DNA of 64,000 bases from JAXLVB01 sp046329195 (GTDB lineage Bacteria; Bacteroidota; Bacteroidia; Cytophagales; Spirosomataceae): the NCBI GenBank assembly GCA_046329195.1, contig JAXLVB010000002.1, positions 1,302,001 to 1,366,000 on the forward strand. The letters run 5' to 3'. Position numbers and translations under genes: made by a program. Positions 44,059 through 52,919 of this stretch are shown in pieces. The notes beneath the pieces were generated by a model that was not told the origin of the DNA, searched no databases, and saw nothing but the letters and a program-made list of their open reading frames with translations. The stretch's first letter is position 1, and each line of letters opens with the position of its first letter.

Positions 44059-44619
44059 ATGGCAGAGCAAGAAAAAATTATTGTAGGGGTTGACCCAGGT
44101 ACTCGGTACATGGGCTATGGTGTGATTCGGGTCGAGGGAAAAAAGATGGAATTGCTTCAATATGGTGTTATAAATTTGACCAAATATAGCACCCACGAAC
44201 TAAAATTGAAGAAAATTTTTGAACGCATCACCAGCATTTTGGTTGAGTTTATGCCAGATGAAATGGCCTTAGAAGCTCCTTTTTATGGCAAAAACGTACA
44301 GTCTATGCTCAAATTGGGGAGAGCGCAGGGCGTTGCGATGGCAGCCGCTTTGGCCAAAGAAGTCCCGATTGTGGAGTACTCACCCAAGTCGGTGAAGCAG
44401 TCGGTTACAGGCAATGGAAATGCTTCTAAAGAACAAGTGGCCTATATGTTAGAACGCTTGCTCAACGCAAAATTAGATTCTGAACACTTTGATGCTACCG
44501 ATGCTCTTGCCGTAGCGGTGTGTCATCAGTCTCATGGAAAAAACCTCCAAGCCTCCAAAACAGGCACCAAGAAGGGTTGGGGAGCCTTTGTCTCCGAAAA
44601 CCCGGAACGGATTAAATGA
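44059..44619 (+). CDS. ruvC: Crossover junction endodeoxyribonuclease RuvC
   Basis: A 186-residue Holliday junction resolvase. The first catalytic Asp is in VGVDPGTRYMGYGVI, the Glu is in MALEAPFYGKNV, and the final acidic pair is in FDATDALAVAVCH. The family length is about 170-190. The frame extends upstream to a TTG at 44038, but the ATG at 44059 is nearer to the conserved start. It is a single gene followed by a palindromic repeat. Confidence 0.95.
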   Translation: MAEQEKIIVGVDPGTRYMGYGVIRVEGKKMELLQYGVINLTKYSTHELKLKKIFERITSILVEFMPDEMALEAPFYGKNVQSMLKLGRAQGVAMAAALAKEVPIVEYSPKSVKQSVTGNGNASKEQVAYMLERLLNAKLDSEHFDATDALAVAVCHQSHGKNLQASKTGTKKGWGAFVSENPERIK

Positions 44620-44628
44620 GCATATATC

Positions 44629-44778
44629 ACGATTAGCTGATTGCTGGACATAATATAAATTGGCTCCTATTGGGCGTATGCCATACGCCCCTACGACCTA
44701 GTTCAATCATCCTCGCTTGAGCCTTCCGTATGGGTAGTCTTAGTTTTGTCCAGCATTCAGCACAATTAGGCTAATCGT
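44629..44778. repeat. 150-bp element with inverted termini between ruvC and nuclease gene
   Basis: ACGATTAGC (44629-44637) matches GCTAATCGT at 44770-44778 in inverted orientation. Further in, TGCTGGACA (44642-44650) pairs with TGTCCAGCA (44747-44755). At the centre is a perfect 9-bp hairpin, GGGCGTATG-C-CATACGCCC (44672-44690). The whole reads as a long imperfect palindrome, like a MITE or intergenic palindromic repeat, and may also end transcription from both sides. Confidence 0.7.
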
Positions 44779-44790
44779 AGCACAAACCCT

Positions 44791-45828
44791 TCAAAACCAA
44801 TCATTTACTCGGCGTTGGCTTTCGATTTTTTTCTCAAGGGCATCGGGTAATTGGGCAAAAAAGTCAATACCTGTGATACGCTCAATATCATCAATACTGA
44901 CCACAAACGTCGTGAGCAGTTCAATAGAACCTTCGTTTTTCATCAGAAAGGCAATGGCTTGTTGACGCCGTTCGTCATATACAATTTTGTAGTATTGCTC
45001 TGGCACGGCCACTTTGTTTTGACGACCGATGTATTCCAATCCTTTTTTCAACACGGGTCCCGTCACTATAATTAACTCCTCCCTGTCTTCAGCCCAGTCC
45101 CTGATTTTGTTTTCCATGTCGTTCCAGATGTGTTGGTTCAACTCTGGCTTTTGCGGACTCATGTTGCTCATGTAAAAGGTCTCGTATGTCAGCGATTGGT
45201 CGTATTTAAAATCTCCTGCGGGTGCCAGATGCCCACGGTCATAACCCGAACGAGAATAGTCGGTAGGTAAGGCCGAACCTGTTTCGACCAAGGGGTCAGG
45301 TTTAAAATCTCTTGCCCGCTTAGCTTTACCATATTTGGCACCTTTGATGAGCTTGTGTACCACCCAATAAGCCTGTTCGTAATCCTCCTGATAATTAAGG
45401 ATATAAGCTCGATGCTGTACGATTTCGTCGTTTGCTCCATGAGCTGGCAAATACTTTTCCAGTTCCGAAGCTTTCGGTTTAGTTGTAGTCGAAAAGATAG
45501 AGGAAGACTCCTCATCGTCCGAGTTTTTTTCTTCTGCCTGCGTACTCTCGGTAGGGCTATCTTCTGTCTTACTTTCGATTTTGTCTAAAATACTTCCTCT
45601 ACGGTCGTCGGTGGCTTCGTTGTCATCATGGGCTTTGGGTAAAGTCGGCGACGTTGTATCGGGTTGTTTATCACCAAAAATAGAGGCAACATCTTGCTTA
45701 AAGGCTTCAAAAGGGTGTTTTTTGTCCTTGTAGTAAAGCACCAAGGCTACAGCGGTGATGAGTAAGAAAAACCAAAAACGATTGAAGCCATTTTGATACA
45801 AAGTAGGGCGGTTTGGTTGCGGTTTCAT
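44791..45828 (-). CDS. NUC1-type DNA/RNA non-specific endonuclease, membrane-anchored
   Basis: A 345-residue protein. An N-terminal membrane anchor (about 14-30) is followed by an acidic, low-complexity linker (about 50-120, with SQAEEKNSDDEESS-like runs) and then a DNA/RNA non-specific endonuclease domain. It has the active-site DRGHLAPAGDF with the catalytic His, and downstream FYMSNMSPQ...NQHIWNDME providing the metal-binding Asn. The protein probably acts outside the cytoplasm, degrading nucleic acids for nutrients. The anchor and linker are unusual additions to the core domain. Confidence 0.88.
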   Translation of the reverse strand: MKPQPNRPTLYQNGFNRFWFFLLITAVALVLYYKDKKHPFEAFKQDVASIFGDKQPDTTSPTLPKAHDDNEATDDRRGSILDKIESKTEDSPTESTQAEEKNSDDEESSSIFSTTTKPKASELEKYLPAHGANDEIVQHRAYILNYQEDYEQAYWVVHKLIKGAKYGKAKRARDFKPDPLVETGSALPTDYSRSGYDRGHLAPAGDFKYDQSLTYETFYMSNMSPQKPELNQHIWNDMENKIRDWAEDREELIIVTGPVLKKGLEYIGRQNKVAVPEQYYKIVYDERRQQAIAFLMKNEGSIELLTTFVVSIDDIERITGIDFFAQLPDALEKKIESQRRVNDWF

Positions 45829-46006
45829 ACAATGCCGGCAATTCTGTTCTGAGATTTAGCACAATGATAACGATACAACTTGTATTTTTGTCGTGCTTGT
45901 TTCAGAAATCTTCTAATCACAACCCTACAAGGCTCAAACAAAGTTCTGACATTCAGCTCTTTACCTATTTTGAAGCAAGCATTCCTTATTATCAACGGTG
46001 CGAGGT

Positions 46007-47245
46007 ATGAGTAAAATTACGATTGCAGTTATTGGTGGTGGAGCCGCAGGTTTTATGGGAGCCATTTCGGCCAAAACCCATTTCCCAGAGGCTCGAGTCG
46101 TCATTCTGGAGAAAAACCATTCGGTGTTGAACAAAGTTCGTATCTCGGGCGGAGGACGTTGCAACGTCACGCACGACCATAGCAAAAGTATTGCACAACT
46201 CCTCAAAGGCTACCCTCGTGGCGAAAAGTTTTTGCGACAGGTGTTTGAAGTGTTTGACCACAAGCAGACTGTGGCTTGGTTTGAGCAAAAGGGCGTTTCA
46301 CTCAAAACCGAAGCCGATGGCCGGATGTTTCCAAGCACTGACGAATCCGAAACCATTGTGAATTGCCTATTGACTTCCGCACAACAGTTGGGTATCGAAA
46401 TCTGGACATCGAGTGGTGTATCAAAAGTGAACAGTGTAGAAACAAGCCAGCGAACGGAGTTTGTGATTGAGTTGCTATCTGGTGACAAATTGATTGCAGA
46501 CCGCTTGCTCATTGCCTCTGGCGGCAACCCTAATCTTGCTGCTTATCAATGGATTAACGACTTACAACATCCAATTACCCCTCCTGTTCCGTCGTTGTTT
46601 ACGTTCAATGTCCCTCAGCATTTTTTGAGCGATTTGCAAGGTGTCTCTTCACAACAGGCTAAGGTGCGAATCGCTAAAACGAAGCTCGAACAAGATGGAC
46701 CTTTGCTCATTACCCACTGGGGATTTAGTGGGCCGTCGGTACTCAAACTATCGGCTTGGGCAGCACGAGAACTCGCCGAAAAAAACTATGAGTTCAGTAT
46801 AGCCATCAACTGGTACAACCAACCCGACGAGAAAATCAAAGAGGAATTACAGCATTTTAAACTGCTCCATTCGGCCAAACTGGTACATACCTTAGCGTAT
46901 GGCGGTTTACCACATCGGCTTTGGAAGGCTTTTTTGCAACAAGCTCAAATTCCTGAAACCCTCCGCTGGGCAGACTTGTCGAACAAATCGTTCAATCGCT
47001 TGGTCGAAAGTTTGGTGCATGGTACGTTTGAGGTCAAAGGCAAAACCACTTTCAAAGAAGAATTTGTTACCTGCGGCGGGGTTCAGTTGTCTCAAATTAA
47101 TGCCAAAACACTAGAAAGTACGCAGTGCAAAGGACTCTTTTTTGCAGGCGAAGTCCTTGATATTGATGGCATTACTGGTGGATATAACTTTCAGTCGGCC
47201 TGGAGTACGGGATGGGTGGCAGGAATGAACATTGGCTTAGATTAA
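46007..47245 (+). CDS. BaiN/HI0933-family flavoprotein
   Basis: A 412-residue FAD-dependent oxidoreductase. The Rossmann dinucleotide motif VIGGGAAGFMGAIS is at the N-terminus, ISGGGRCNVTH near 45 is a family hallmark, and the C-terminus has GLFFAGEVLDIDGITGGYNFQ. A GTG at 45998 would add three residues; the ATG at 46007 is taken. Members such as BaiN reduce unsaturated steroids, but most, including this one, have unknown substrates. It is followed by an outer membrane protein gene after 76 bp. Confidence 0.9.
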   Translation: MSKITIAVIGGGAAGFMGAISAKTHFPEARVVILEKNHSVLNKVRISGGGRCNVTHDHSKSIAQLLKGYPRGEKFLRQVFEVFDHKQTVAWFEQKGVSLKTEADGRMFPSTDESETIVNCLLTSAQQLGIEIWTSSGVSKVNSVETSQRTEFVIELLSGDKLIADRLLIASGGNPNLAAYQWINDLQHPITPPVPSLFTFNVPQHFLSDLQGVSSQQAKVRIAKTKLEQDGPLLITHWGFSGPSVLKLSAWAARELAEKNYEFSIAINWYNQPDEKIKEELQHFKLLHSAKLVHTLAYGGLPHRLWKAFLQQAQIPETLRWADLSNKSFNRLVESLVHGTFEVKGKTTFKEEFVTCGGVQLSQINAKTLESTQCKGLFFAGEVLDIDGITGGYNFQSAWSTGWVAGMNIGLD

Positions 47246-47321
47246 ACAAAAATAAGGTACTCCGTTGTTTAGGAGCTAACACCTTGATTTCTATTGTCTT
47301 TACCACTACTTATTCCATTGT

Positions 47322-48044
47322 ATGAACGTTTTCAAACTGCGGTATGCCAAAACGTTGGGGTTACAAGTCTTTTTATTTGGTCAATTGACTTCGGCAAAAG
47401 CCCAATTTTTCACCAAAGACAGTACTCACAAGAAAATCTTTGACTTCACCATTGACCGTCGAAAGTCTATCGTTAACCAAGAAAGTGTAGCTATTGACAT
47501 CAACGGTCTTAATGTAGGATGGACTCGTTACAAAGGACGCATCCGACTGGGCATAGGTGGGTATTTTATTTTTGACAAAAACCCCAAAGCCACTCAGATT
47601 CGCTACCAAAACAAAAACACGCTGGTTCAACGAAAAACGAACATTTATTACCTAACGCCTAATATTTCTTACAAATTTTACCGTTCCAAATGGTTAGATT
47701 TGGCCATCCCGTTTGAGTTAGGCTTGGGTTATAGCGACCTCACACAAACTGATTACCTGACCGGAGCCGTGATTCCAGTACTCAAAAAAGACGGAACCTC
47801 CTCTCCTACTACCGAGTGGTTTGTACCAGCACAGTTAGGGCTTTGGGCCACGGTCAACCTCTCGCCCGATGTGGCCTTGGTTTCGTCTATCGGTTATCGC
47901 AAGATATTGACCAGCTCAGGTCTTAACATTGATTACGATGGGCTTTATTATTCATTTGGTTTGAAACTCATTCCAAACCGTATTTTAAAAGATTTCAAAA
48001 ACGACCTTACCCGTTGGAAACAACGCAAACAGAACGCCTTATGA
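47322..48044 (+). CDS. Outer membrane beta-barrel-like protein
   Basis: A 240-residue protein with an N-terminal signal-like region (about 10-28, ending near AKAQF) and alternating polar/hydrophobic strands with many aromatic residues. It resembles small outer membrane proteins of unknown function in this phylum. Its stop TGA overlaps the start codons of the purine nucleoside phosphorylase gene (48041-48044), so the two genes are coupled even though their products lie in different compartments. No family motif was identified. Confidence 0.65.
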   Translation: MNVFKLRYAKTLGLQVFLFGQLTSAKAQFFTKDSTHKKIFDFTIDRRKSIVNQESVAIDINGLNVGWTRYKGRIRLGIGGYFIFDKNPKATQIRYQNKNTLVQRKTNIYYLTPNISYKFYRSKWLDLAIPFELGLGYSDLTQTDYLTGAVIPVLKKDGTSSPTTEWFVPAQLGLWATVNLSPDVALVSSIGYRKILTSSGLNIDYDGLYYSFGLKLIPNRILKDFKNDLTRWKQRKQNAL

Positions 48045-48859
48045 TGCCACCACTGCAAGAAACCACTCGCTACATTCAGCAACGTATCGGCGAGTTTCGC
48101 CCTCAAGTCGGAATCATCTTAGGAACAGGGCTTGGAGCACTAGCGCAAGAGGTGGTTGCTCACGAGGTAATTCCTTACGAAGAAATCCCCCATTTCCCAG
48201 TTTCTACCGTCGAAACCCACAAAGGTAAGCTCATTGTTGGGGAATTGATGGGCCAAAACGTCATGTGTTTGCAAGGGCGTTTTCATTATTATGAAGGCTA
48301 CTCCATGCAACAGGTGGTGTACCCCGTGCGGGTGATGCAGCAACTTGGGGTTCGTTTTTTGTTTGTGTCCAACGCAGCAGGTGGCATGAATCCGACGTAC
48401 AAGGTTTCTGATTTAATGCTGATTGAAGACCATATTAGCCTTTTTCTGCCAGAAAATCCACTCATTGGCAAAAATGACGATACCCTTGGCGAGCGCTTCC
48501 CCGACATGAGCGAGCCCTATGATGCTGCCCTCCTAGACCAGGCCCAAGCCATTGCCCAAGCGCACCAGATTTGCGCACACCGAGGCGTATATGTGAGTGT
48601 ACCCGGTCCGCAATTAGAGACCAAAGCCGAGTACCGTTTGCTCCGACTGGCCGGAGGCGATGCCGTTGGCATGAGCACCGTCCCCGAAATTATAGCGGGT
48701 GTACACGGCGGACTTCGGTGCTTTGGGATTTCGGTCATCACCGACATGGGCATCCCCGAAACCTTAGAAAAAGCCGAATTAGCCAAGATCATTGCCGCCG
48801 CCGAAAAAGCCGAACCCTCCATGACCCTGATCATGAAAGAGCTGCTAAGGGCCTTGTAA
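48041..48859 (+). CDS. punA: Purine nucleoside phosphorylase (trimeric type)
   Basis: A 272-residue phosphorylase cleaving purine nucleosides to base and ribose-1-phosphate. Family motifs are IILGTGLGAL, HFPVSTVETHKGKL, VSNAAGGMN, and the substrate loop DAVGMSTVPEI. The start is at ATG 48041 (or the adjacent ATG at 48044), which overlaps the upstream stop. An upstream TTG reading is rejected as it would lie inside the previous gene. It fits the trimeric, inosine/guanosine-preferring class by length. It is the last core gene before the accessory island. Confidence 0.93.
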   Translation: MMPPLQETTRYIQQRIGEFRPQVGIILGTGLGALAQEVVAHEVIPYEEIPHFPVSTVETHKGKLIVGELMGQNVMCLQGRFHYYEGYSMQQVVYPVRVMQQLGVRFLFVSNAAGGMNPTYKVSDLMLIEDHISLFLPENPLIGKNDDTLGERFPDMSEPYDAALLDQAQAIAQAHQICAHRGVYVSVPGPQLETKAEYRLLRLAGGDAVGMSTVPEIIAGVHGGLRCFGISVITDMGIPETLEKAELAKIIAAAEKAEPSMTLIMKELLRAL

Positions 48860-49095
48860 AAAGCCAATGGCTCGCCCCGTTACCATCTCTTTTCTACGAT
48901 GCTAGAAGGGTATTGGAAAAACCAAAAAATGAGTTTATACTTGTGTAATGAAAGGATTATTTGGCTGCTAATAATACGAAAGCACGACATAGAGAGTACA
49001 ATAAAAACTCAAAAAAAGCCCAAAAAACACTAAAAGCACGACAAAACTTTCGTTTATTTACAAGTTATGCACAACCATAAAAGACACGACATTAA

Positions 49096-49863
49096 ATGAA
49101 AGAAAGAATAGACGAACTGATATCTCAAGGACAGACTTACTCATTTGCAAACAATAGCTATAGAAGTCAGTATGGAGTTTATAGTAAACCCTCTGATGAT
49201 TTTTTAGCTTGGATAGCTACGGTCGAAGATTTTATAATTCAAAATTTTGGAGAAAACAGTTCTGTATTCAGACTTTACAAAAAATTTGATGACCGTTTTA
49301 TTTCGGGTTATGAACAAGGCGATTTTGAAAGACATCATACAAAACTTATTGCAGCCCTAAAAGCTTGTTACAACGCAACACCTATCAAAACACATAAGCC
49401 TTTAACTCAAGCTGATTTACTTAGAGTGATTTTTGACAGATTTCATTCCCTTGTTATACAGTTACGTAAGAGATACAATTCAAAACCAACATTAGATGTT
49501 CAAGACGAATACGACGTTCAAGACCTTTTACATTGTTTGCTGAAACTTCACTTTGATGATATAAGAAAAGAAGAATGGACACCAAGTTATGCAGGAGGTT
49601 CTTCCAGAATGGATTTTTTATTGAAAAATGAACAACTTGTCATAGAAGTAAAAATGACAAGACAAGGATTAGCAGACAAGGATTTAGGGAAACAACTTAT
49701 TGAAGATAAAGCTAAATACAAAGCCCATCCGGACTGTAAAAGACTTATATGTTTTACTTATGACCCAGAAGGAAGAATTACAAACCCAAAAGGTATTCAG
49801 AACGACTTAAATCAAGAAGATGAAGACTTTATCGTTGAAATAATAATTAAGCCCGACAACTAA
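49096..49863 (+). CDS. DpnII/MboI-like PD-(D/E)xK nuclease
   Basis: A 255-residue protein. The C-terminal half has the pattern of the DpnII/MboI-type restriction nuclease fold: VQDLLHCLLKLHFDDIR, then GGSSRMDFLLK and VIEVKMTR, giving the catalytic D-x(n)-E-x-K. The N-terminal half is a helical domain without a recognised family. No methyltransferase lies next to it, so it may be a solitary defence nuclease rather than a classical R-M partner. It is the first gene of the AT-rich island, preceded by GTTATGC at 49064-49070 and followed by a palindromic element that begins 8 bp after its stop. Confidence 0.7.
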   Translation: MKERIDELISQGQTYSFANNSYRSQYGVYSKPSDDFLAWIATVEDFIIQNFGENSSVFRLYKKFDDRFISGYEQGDFERHHTKLIAALKACYNATPIKTHKPLTQADLLRVIFDRFHSLVIQLRKRYNSKPTLDVQDEYDVQDLLHCLLKLHFDDIRKEEWTPSYAGGSSRMDFLLKNEQLVIEVKMTRQGLADKDLGKQLIEDKAKYKAHPDCKRLICFTYDPEGRITNPKGIQNDLNQEDEDFIVEIIIKPDN

Positions 49864-49870
49864 TGGCAGT

Positions 49871-50000
49871 GCATAACAGCACCTACCCAAAAGTGGCGGT
49901 TCAGTGGTTAAATCAAGCTTTGTGCTTCTATCAAAGTTTGTGCTTAACTGAACGTGAAGTGCTTCGAAATTGCCACCTTCGGGTAGCTGCGAAACGTTAC
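49871..50000. repeat. Palindromic cassette-junction element, PAL-a
   Basis: Outer arms CTACCC-AA-GTGGC (49883-49897) pair with GCCACCTTCGGGTAG (49972-49986) with two mismatches. The inner arms are TTCAGT..TTAA and TTAACTGAA, and the ends are GCATAAC (49871) and GTTAC (49996). It follows a nuclease gene directly and precedes the C-protein operon. Its layout matches the four other elements in this island. Confidence 0.7.
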
Positions 50001-50068
50001 CTGCAAGCGTATCGAACCGACACGACAAACATAAAAGACCGACAATAATCTCGACAAACAATCTTAAT

Positions 50069-50082
50069 ACTATACTTATAGT
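50069..50082 (+). promoter_or_regulatory. C-box-like operator before the C-protein/REase genes
   Basis: ACTATA-CT-TATAGT is a perfect 6+6 palindrome 39 bp ahead of the C-protein start, and is followed by CCG. It resembles the GACT-x-x-AGTC operators bound by controller proteins of restriction systems. A related sequence, GATACTTATAATC, lies before the methyltransferase gene at 52837. Confidence 0.7.
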
Positions 50083-50121
50083 CCGTTGTTTCATAAACTA
50101 CAAATATTGAGATTTGTACCC

Positions 50122-50340
50122 GTGGACATAAGAATCAAAATAGGAATACGACTTAAAGAACTTAGAAACGAAAAAGGACTTAGTCAAGAAAAGTTTTCAT
50201 TCATTTGTGAGCTTGACAGAACCTATATTGCAAGTATTGAGCAAGGAAAAAGAAATGTTTCAGTAGCAAACATCGAAAAAATTGCAAAAGCACTTGATAT
50301 GTCTGTATATCAATTTTTTAAATCAGACTTATTCAAGTAA
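50122..50340 (+). CDS. Restriction-modification controller (C) protein, XRE-type HTH
   Basis: A 72-residue helix-turn-helix protein covering one XRE domain (IGIRLKELRNEKGLSQEKFS, then DRTYIASIEQGKRN and IEKIAKALD). This is the normal size of a C protein. The start is GTG 50122, since no ATG lies before the HTH; an upstream TTG reading would cover the operator. It lies 2 bp ahead of the endonuclease gene, so it would delay endonuclease expression until methylation is complete, as known for C-protein systems. Confidence 0.85.
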   Translation: MDIRIKIGIRLKELRNEKGLSQEKFSFICELDRTYIASIEQGKRNVSVANIEKIAKALDMSVYQFFKSDLFK

Positions 50341-50342
50341 AT

Positions 50343-51062
50343 ATGGACATTCAAGCATACGAAACACTTATCACAACTCAATTAGACGAACTTGTAGGGA
50401 ATATAATCAACACGAATCCTAAATTAAATATTGCAGTTAAGAAAGGCGAACGAGTTGGAGATGGAATTAGTAAATTTCTTGAAAACAAGTTTGTTGAATT
50501 TACTCAACATCATCAGTATTTTAAAGAATCTTTGGCTTCGCCAGAAGGAAAAACTAAAAATCCTTTTGATGTTCAGACCATATTTGAAATCAATGGACAT
50601 AAAGAACTTATTTGGATAGATTTTAAAGCAATTAATATTGAAAATGATGATACAAATCCTGATAGTGGGACACCTGATAAGATTTTAAACTTGATAGAGC
50701 AAGGTTATTTTTATCTTGCATATATTTTGGTATATTATAAAGGTTCTGAGGAAGGATTGGAGTTTGTCCAACATAATGGAACAAGGGTAAAATCATACTT
50801 CTTGAAAAATGTTAGTTCAACAATGAGAATCACACCAGCAAATCAAATGCAAGTGAATGGATTTGCAGAACCTGTATATAGAACAAGAGAACAATTTTTA
50901 AATTTTCTCTTGCAGAAAAAAATAGAATCAAACGAAAGAAAGCTCAAAAAAGCAACAGATGAATTAGAAAATCTCAAACAAGGTAAATTTAAAAAAGACT
51001 TATCTATAGAAAAACTATTGCAACTGAATAGCGAACAAGAAGAAAAAATTAAAAATCTTTAA
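50343..51062 (+). CDS. Type II restriction endonuclease, PD-(D/E)xK type
   Basis: A 239-residue protein whose position after the C-protein gene and opposite an adenine methyltransferase identifies it as the restriction enzyme. A plausible catalytic core is NPFDVQTIFEIN...IWIDFKAIN, giving D, then D-x-K. The C-terminus is a charged coiled coil (about 185-239). Sequence specificity cannot be read. Its last 14 bp overlap the 3' end of the convergent methyltransferase gene (51049-51062), so the two transcripts are antisense at their ends. Confidence 0.72.
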   Translation: MDIQAYETLITTQLDELVGNIINTNPKLNIAVKKGERVGDGISKFLENKFVEFTQHHQYFKESLASPEGKTKNPFDVQTIFEINGHKELIWIDFKAINIENDDTNPDSGTPDKILNLIEQGYFYLAYILVYYKGSEEGLEFVQHNGTRVKSYFLKNVSSTMRITPANQMQVNGFAEPVYRTREQFLNFLLQKKIESNERKLKKATDELENLKQGKFKKDLSIEKLLQLNSEQEEKIKNL

Positions 51063-52785
51063 TGCTTTTTTCAATATTTTCAATTTCTAAATCGGACAAT
51101 TCATAATAAGAATAAACTAAATTATCTATTTGAGTTTTAACAGTGTCTTTTGAATCAGAATCAGTGTAAATTTCTTTACACAATTTAGAAATATGATTTT
51201 GCAATTTAGAATCATTAGGAATATGAATAGTTCCTAAATCACCAATTTTTATTTGTGGTTGTTTACCTTGTGAAAACCTTATAATATTCATTTGTTGAGC
51301 ATAATAAGTTACAAAATCAGTATTCAAAAAGCCACATAAAAAATATAAAAATTCAATTGCTTCTGCCGAATTATTTCTTAGTGAAAAAACATAAAGGCTA
51401 TTATTTGCAGAACTCTTGCCTAAATCAATTGTAGCAATTATTTCCTTTGCCGACTGTCTAATAAATAATTTTGGATTATCATAAATAATCGTCTCGCCCA
51501 AACCTAATCTTTTTTTATTCTTAACACCTTGTTTTTCAAGTTCAATTTTCAACTCATCATTAATTGAATCTTGTAAGGGTTTGTCGTAATAAAAATATTT
51601 CTTGTAATCTAGTTTGCCATACTTTTCCGAGAGTGCTTTTGAACCTTGATAATACGGATACAATAAATTCTCTTCTCTTTTTCCTTTTTCTATGAAAGTA
51701 AATTTATCTTCCATATCTAAAAGCATCACACAAGTACGCAAATTCTTATTTGGGTATAATTGCAATATCGTTTTATCTTTTTTGGCTTGGACCTTGCCTA
51801 AAATTTGTTTTGAAATTGAACAACCATTGTATCTGAATTTATACTCATCATTTTTATTGTACCAACTTGACTGTTCTACCAAATAACGATTTTCTGTTTT
51901 ATGGTCAATGATTTGTACTTTATGATTTACACTTTTAGTTTTAGAAAGTTTAATAATTACTTGACCACTTGCAACATCAAAATCTTTAATGTTCACCTGC
52001 AATTCATCAATAGTTGTATTATCTAACAAATATTTTCTTGTAAATTCATATGCAGTTTCAAAAAAAGAAACATCAATAATAAAACTCAACTTGCCATTTT
52101 CTTTCAAAAAATCAAGTGAGTGCTCTATGAACAACATTACAAGATTTAATTTTCCGTTTTTTACTGAACTTGGAAACTGATGATAGTTATTTAAGTAATT
52201 TATCCTTTGTTCTTCATTTTCTTTTTTATCTCTTCGTCCATATAATGATACATAAGGTGGATTACCAATCACATAATCAAACGAATTATACAAATTAGAA
52301 AACGGAGTAGTTTTTACTTCATCAAACAATGACAATCCAGATATTACTTTATCTGTAAAATCCCAAGTTATTCCGTTAAACGTGCCTTGAAAATCTTCAT
52401 TAAAAAGAAAAGTGAATAGTTTTTGAATATTTGTTTTGGTTTTTTCTACCATTTCTTCTTGTACATCAACAAAGAAAATGTTATTTGATATAAAGTTTGA
52501 AATCAATATTGAATCGGGAAATTTCAAATAAATGTCGGAGAGTAATCTTAAAATAAAAATACCTTGTCCACAAGAAGGTTCAAGAATTTTTTTTTCAAAG
52601 ATTTCTGAGTCAATTAAAACAACATCTAATAAATTTTCAACTGTATCAACAGAGTTAGTTAAGAAAACACCATTTTTTTTTCTTTCTATCTTATTTAGAC
52701 CTTGCTCATAGCCATTTTGACCGAGAGAAACCCTATCAAGAAAAGACGAAATTTGACCTGTGCTTTTAAGTTCTTTTACCAACAT
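51049..52785 (-). CDS. N6-adenine DNA methyltransferase (TaqI/Eco57I-like)
   Basis: A 578-residue methyltransferase with a specificity region fused at the C-terminus. Motif I appears as ILEPSCGQGIF near 68 and the catalytic motif IV as VIGNPPYVSLYG near 175, so it methylates adenine N6. About 330-540 corresponds to the target-recognition region of TaqI-type enzymes. It is convergent with the endonuclease gene and has its own promoter (TATCTTTG -7 box) overlapped by a C-box-like sequence, so the C protein may tune it. The start is ATG 52785. Confidence 0.9.
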   Translation of the reverse strand: MLVKELKSTGQISSFLDRVSLGQNGYEQGLNKIERKKNGVFLTNSVDTVENLLDVVLIDSEIFEKKILEPSCGQGIFILRLLSDIYLKFPDSILISNFISNNIFFVDVQEEMVEKTKTNIQKLFTFLFNEDFQGTFNGITWDFTDKVISGLSLFDEVKTTPFSNLYNSFDYVIGNPPYVSLYGRRDKKENEEQRINYLNNYHQFPSSVKNGKLNLVMLFIEHSLDFLKENGKLSFIIDVSFFETAYEFTRKYLLDNTTIDELQVNIKDFDVASGQVIIKLSKTKSVNHKVQIIDHKTENRYLVEQSSWYNKNDEYKFRYNGCSISKQILGKVQAKKDKTILQLYPNKNLRTCVMLLDMEDKFTFIEKGKREENLLYPYYQGSKALSEKYGKLDYKKYFYYDKPLQDSINDELKIELEKQGVKNKKRLGLGETIIYDNPKLFIRQSAKEIIATIDLGKSSANNSLYVFSLRNNSAEAIEFLYFLCGFLNTDFVTYYAQQMNIIRFSQGKQPQIKIGDLGTIHIPNDSKLQNHISKLCKEIYTDSDSKDTVKTQIDNLVYSYYELSDLEIENIEKSIKDF

Positions 52786-52811
52786 CTTGCTATGACTTTA
52801 AATTAACTACG

Positions 52812-52849
52812 CAAAGATAAACAAAAAAATTAAAATGATACTTATAATC
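52812..52849 (-). promoter_or_regulatory. Methyltransferase promoter with overlapping C-box-like site
   Basis: On the minus strand the -7 element TATCTTTG (52812-52819) matches TANNTTTG and lies about 27 bp before the methyltransferase start. The sequence GATACTTATAATC (plus-strand 52837-52849) sits where the -33 element would be and shares ACTTATA with the operator at 50069-50082. Confidence 0.55.
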
Positions 52850-52903
52850 TACAAGTGCTTTTCCACAGAATAGACTAAATTTATAGACGAGAAAACGCCA
52901 TAC

Positions 52904-52919
52904 GCATAACACGGGTAAC
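52904..52919. repeat. Truncated left end of a cassette-junction element, PAL-b
   Basis: GCATAACACGGGT (from 52904) is identical to the left end of PAL-e at 57464. It stops after about 16 bp, where the IS1182-like remnant begins, so the rest appears to have been lost or displaced by the insertion. Confidence 0.45.

Noticed and set aside
49863..50048. 61-codon open frame after the DpnII-like gene
   Set aside because: It runs through the palindromic element and codes for low-similarity peptide; the DNA is explained by the repeat.
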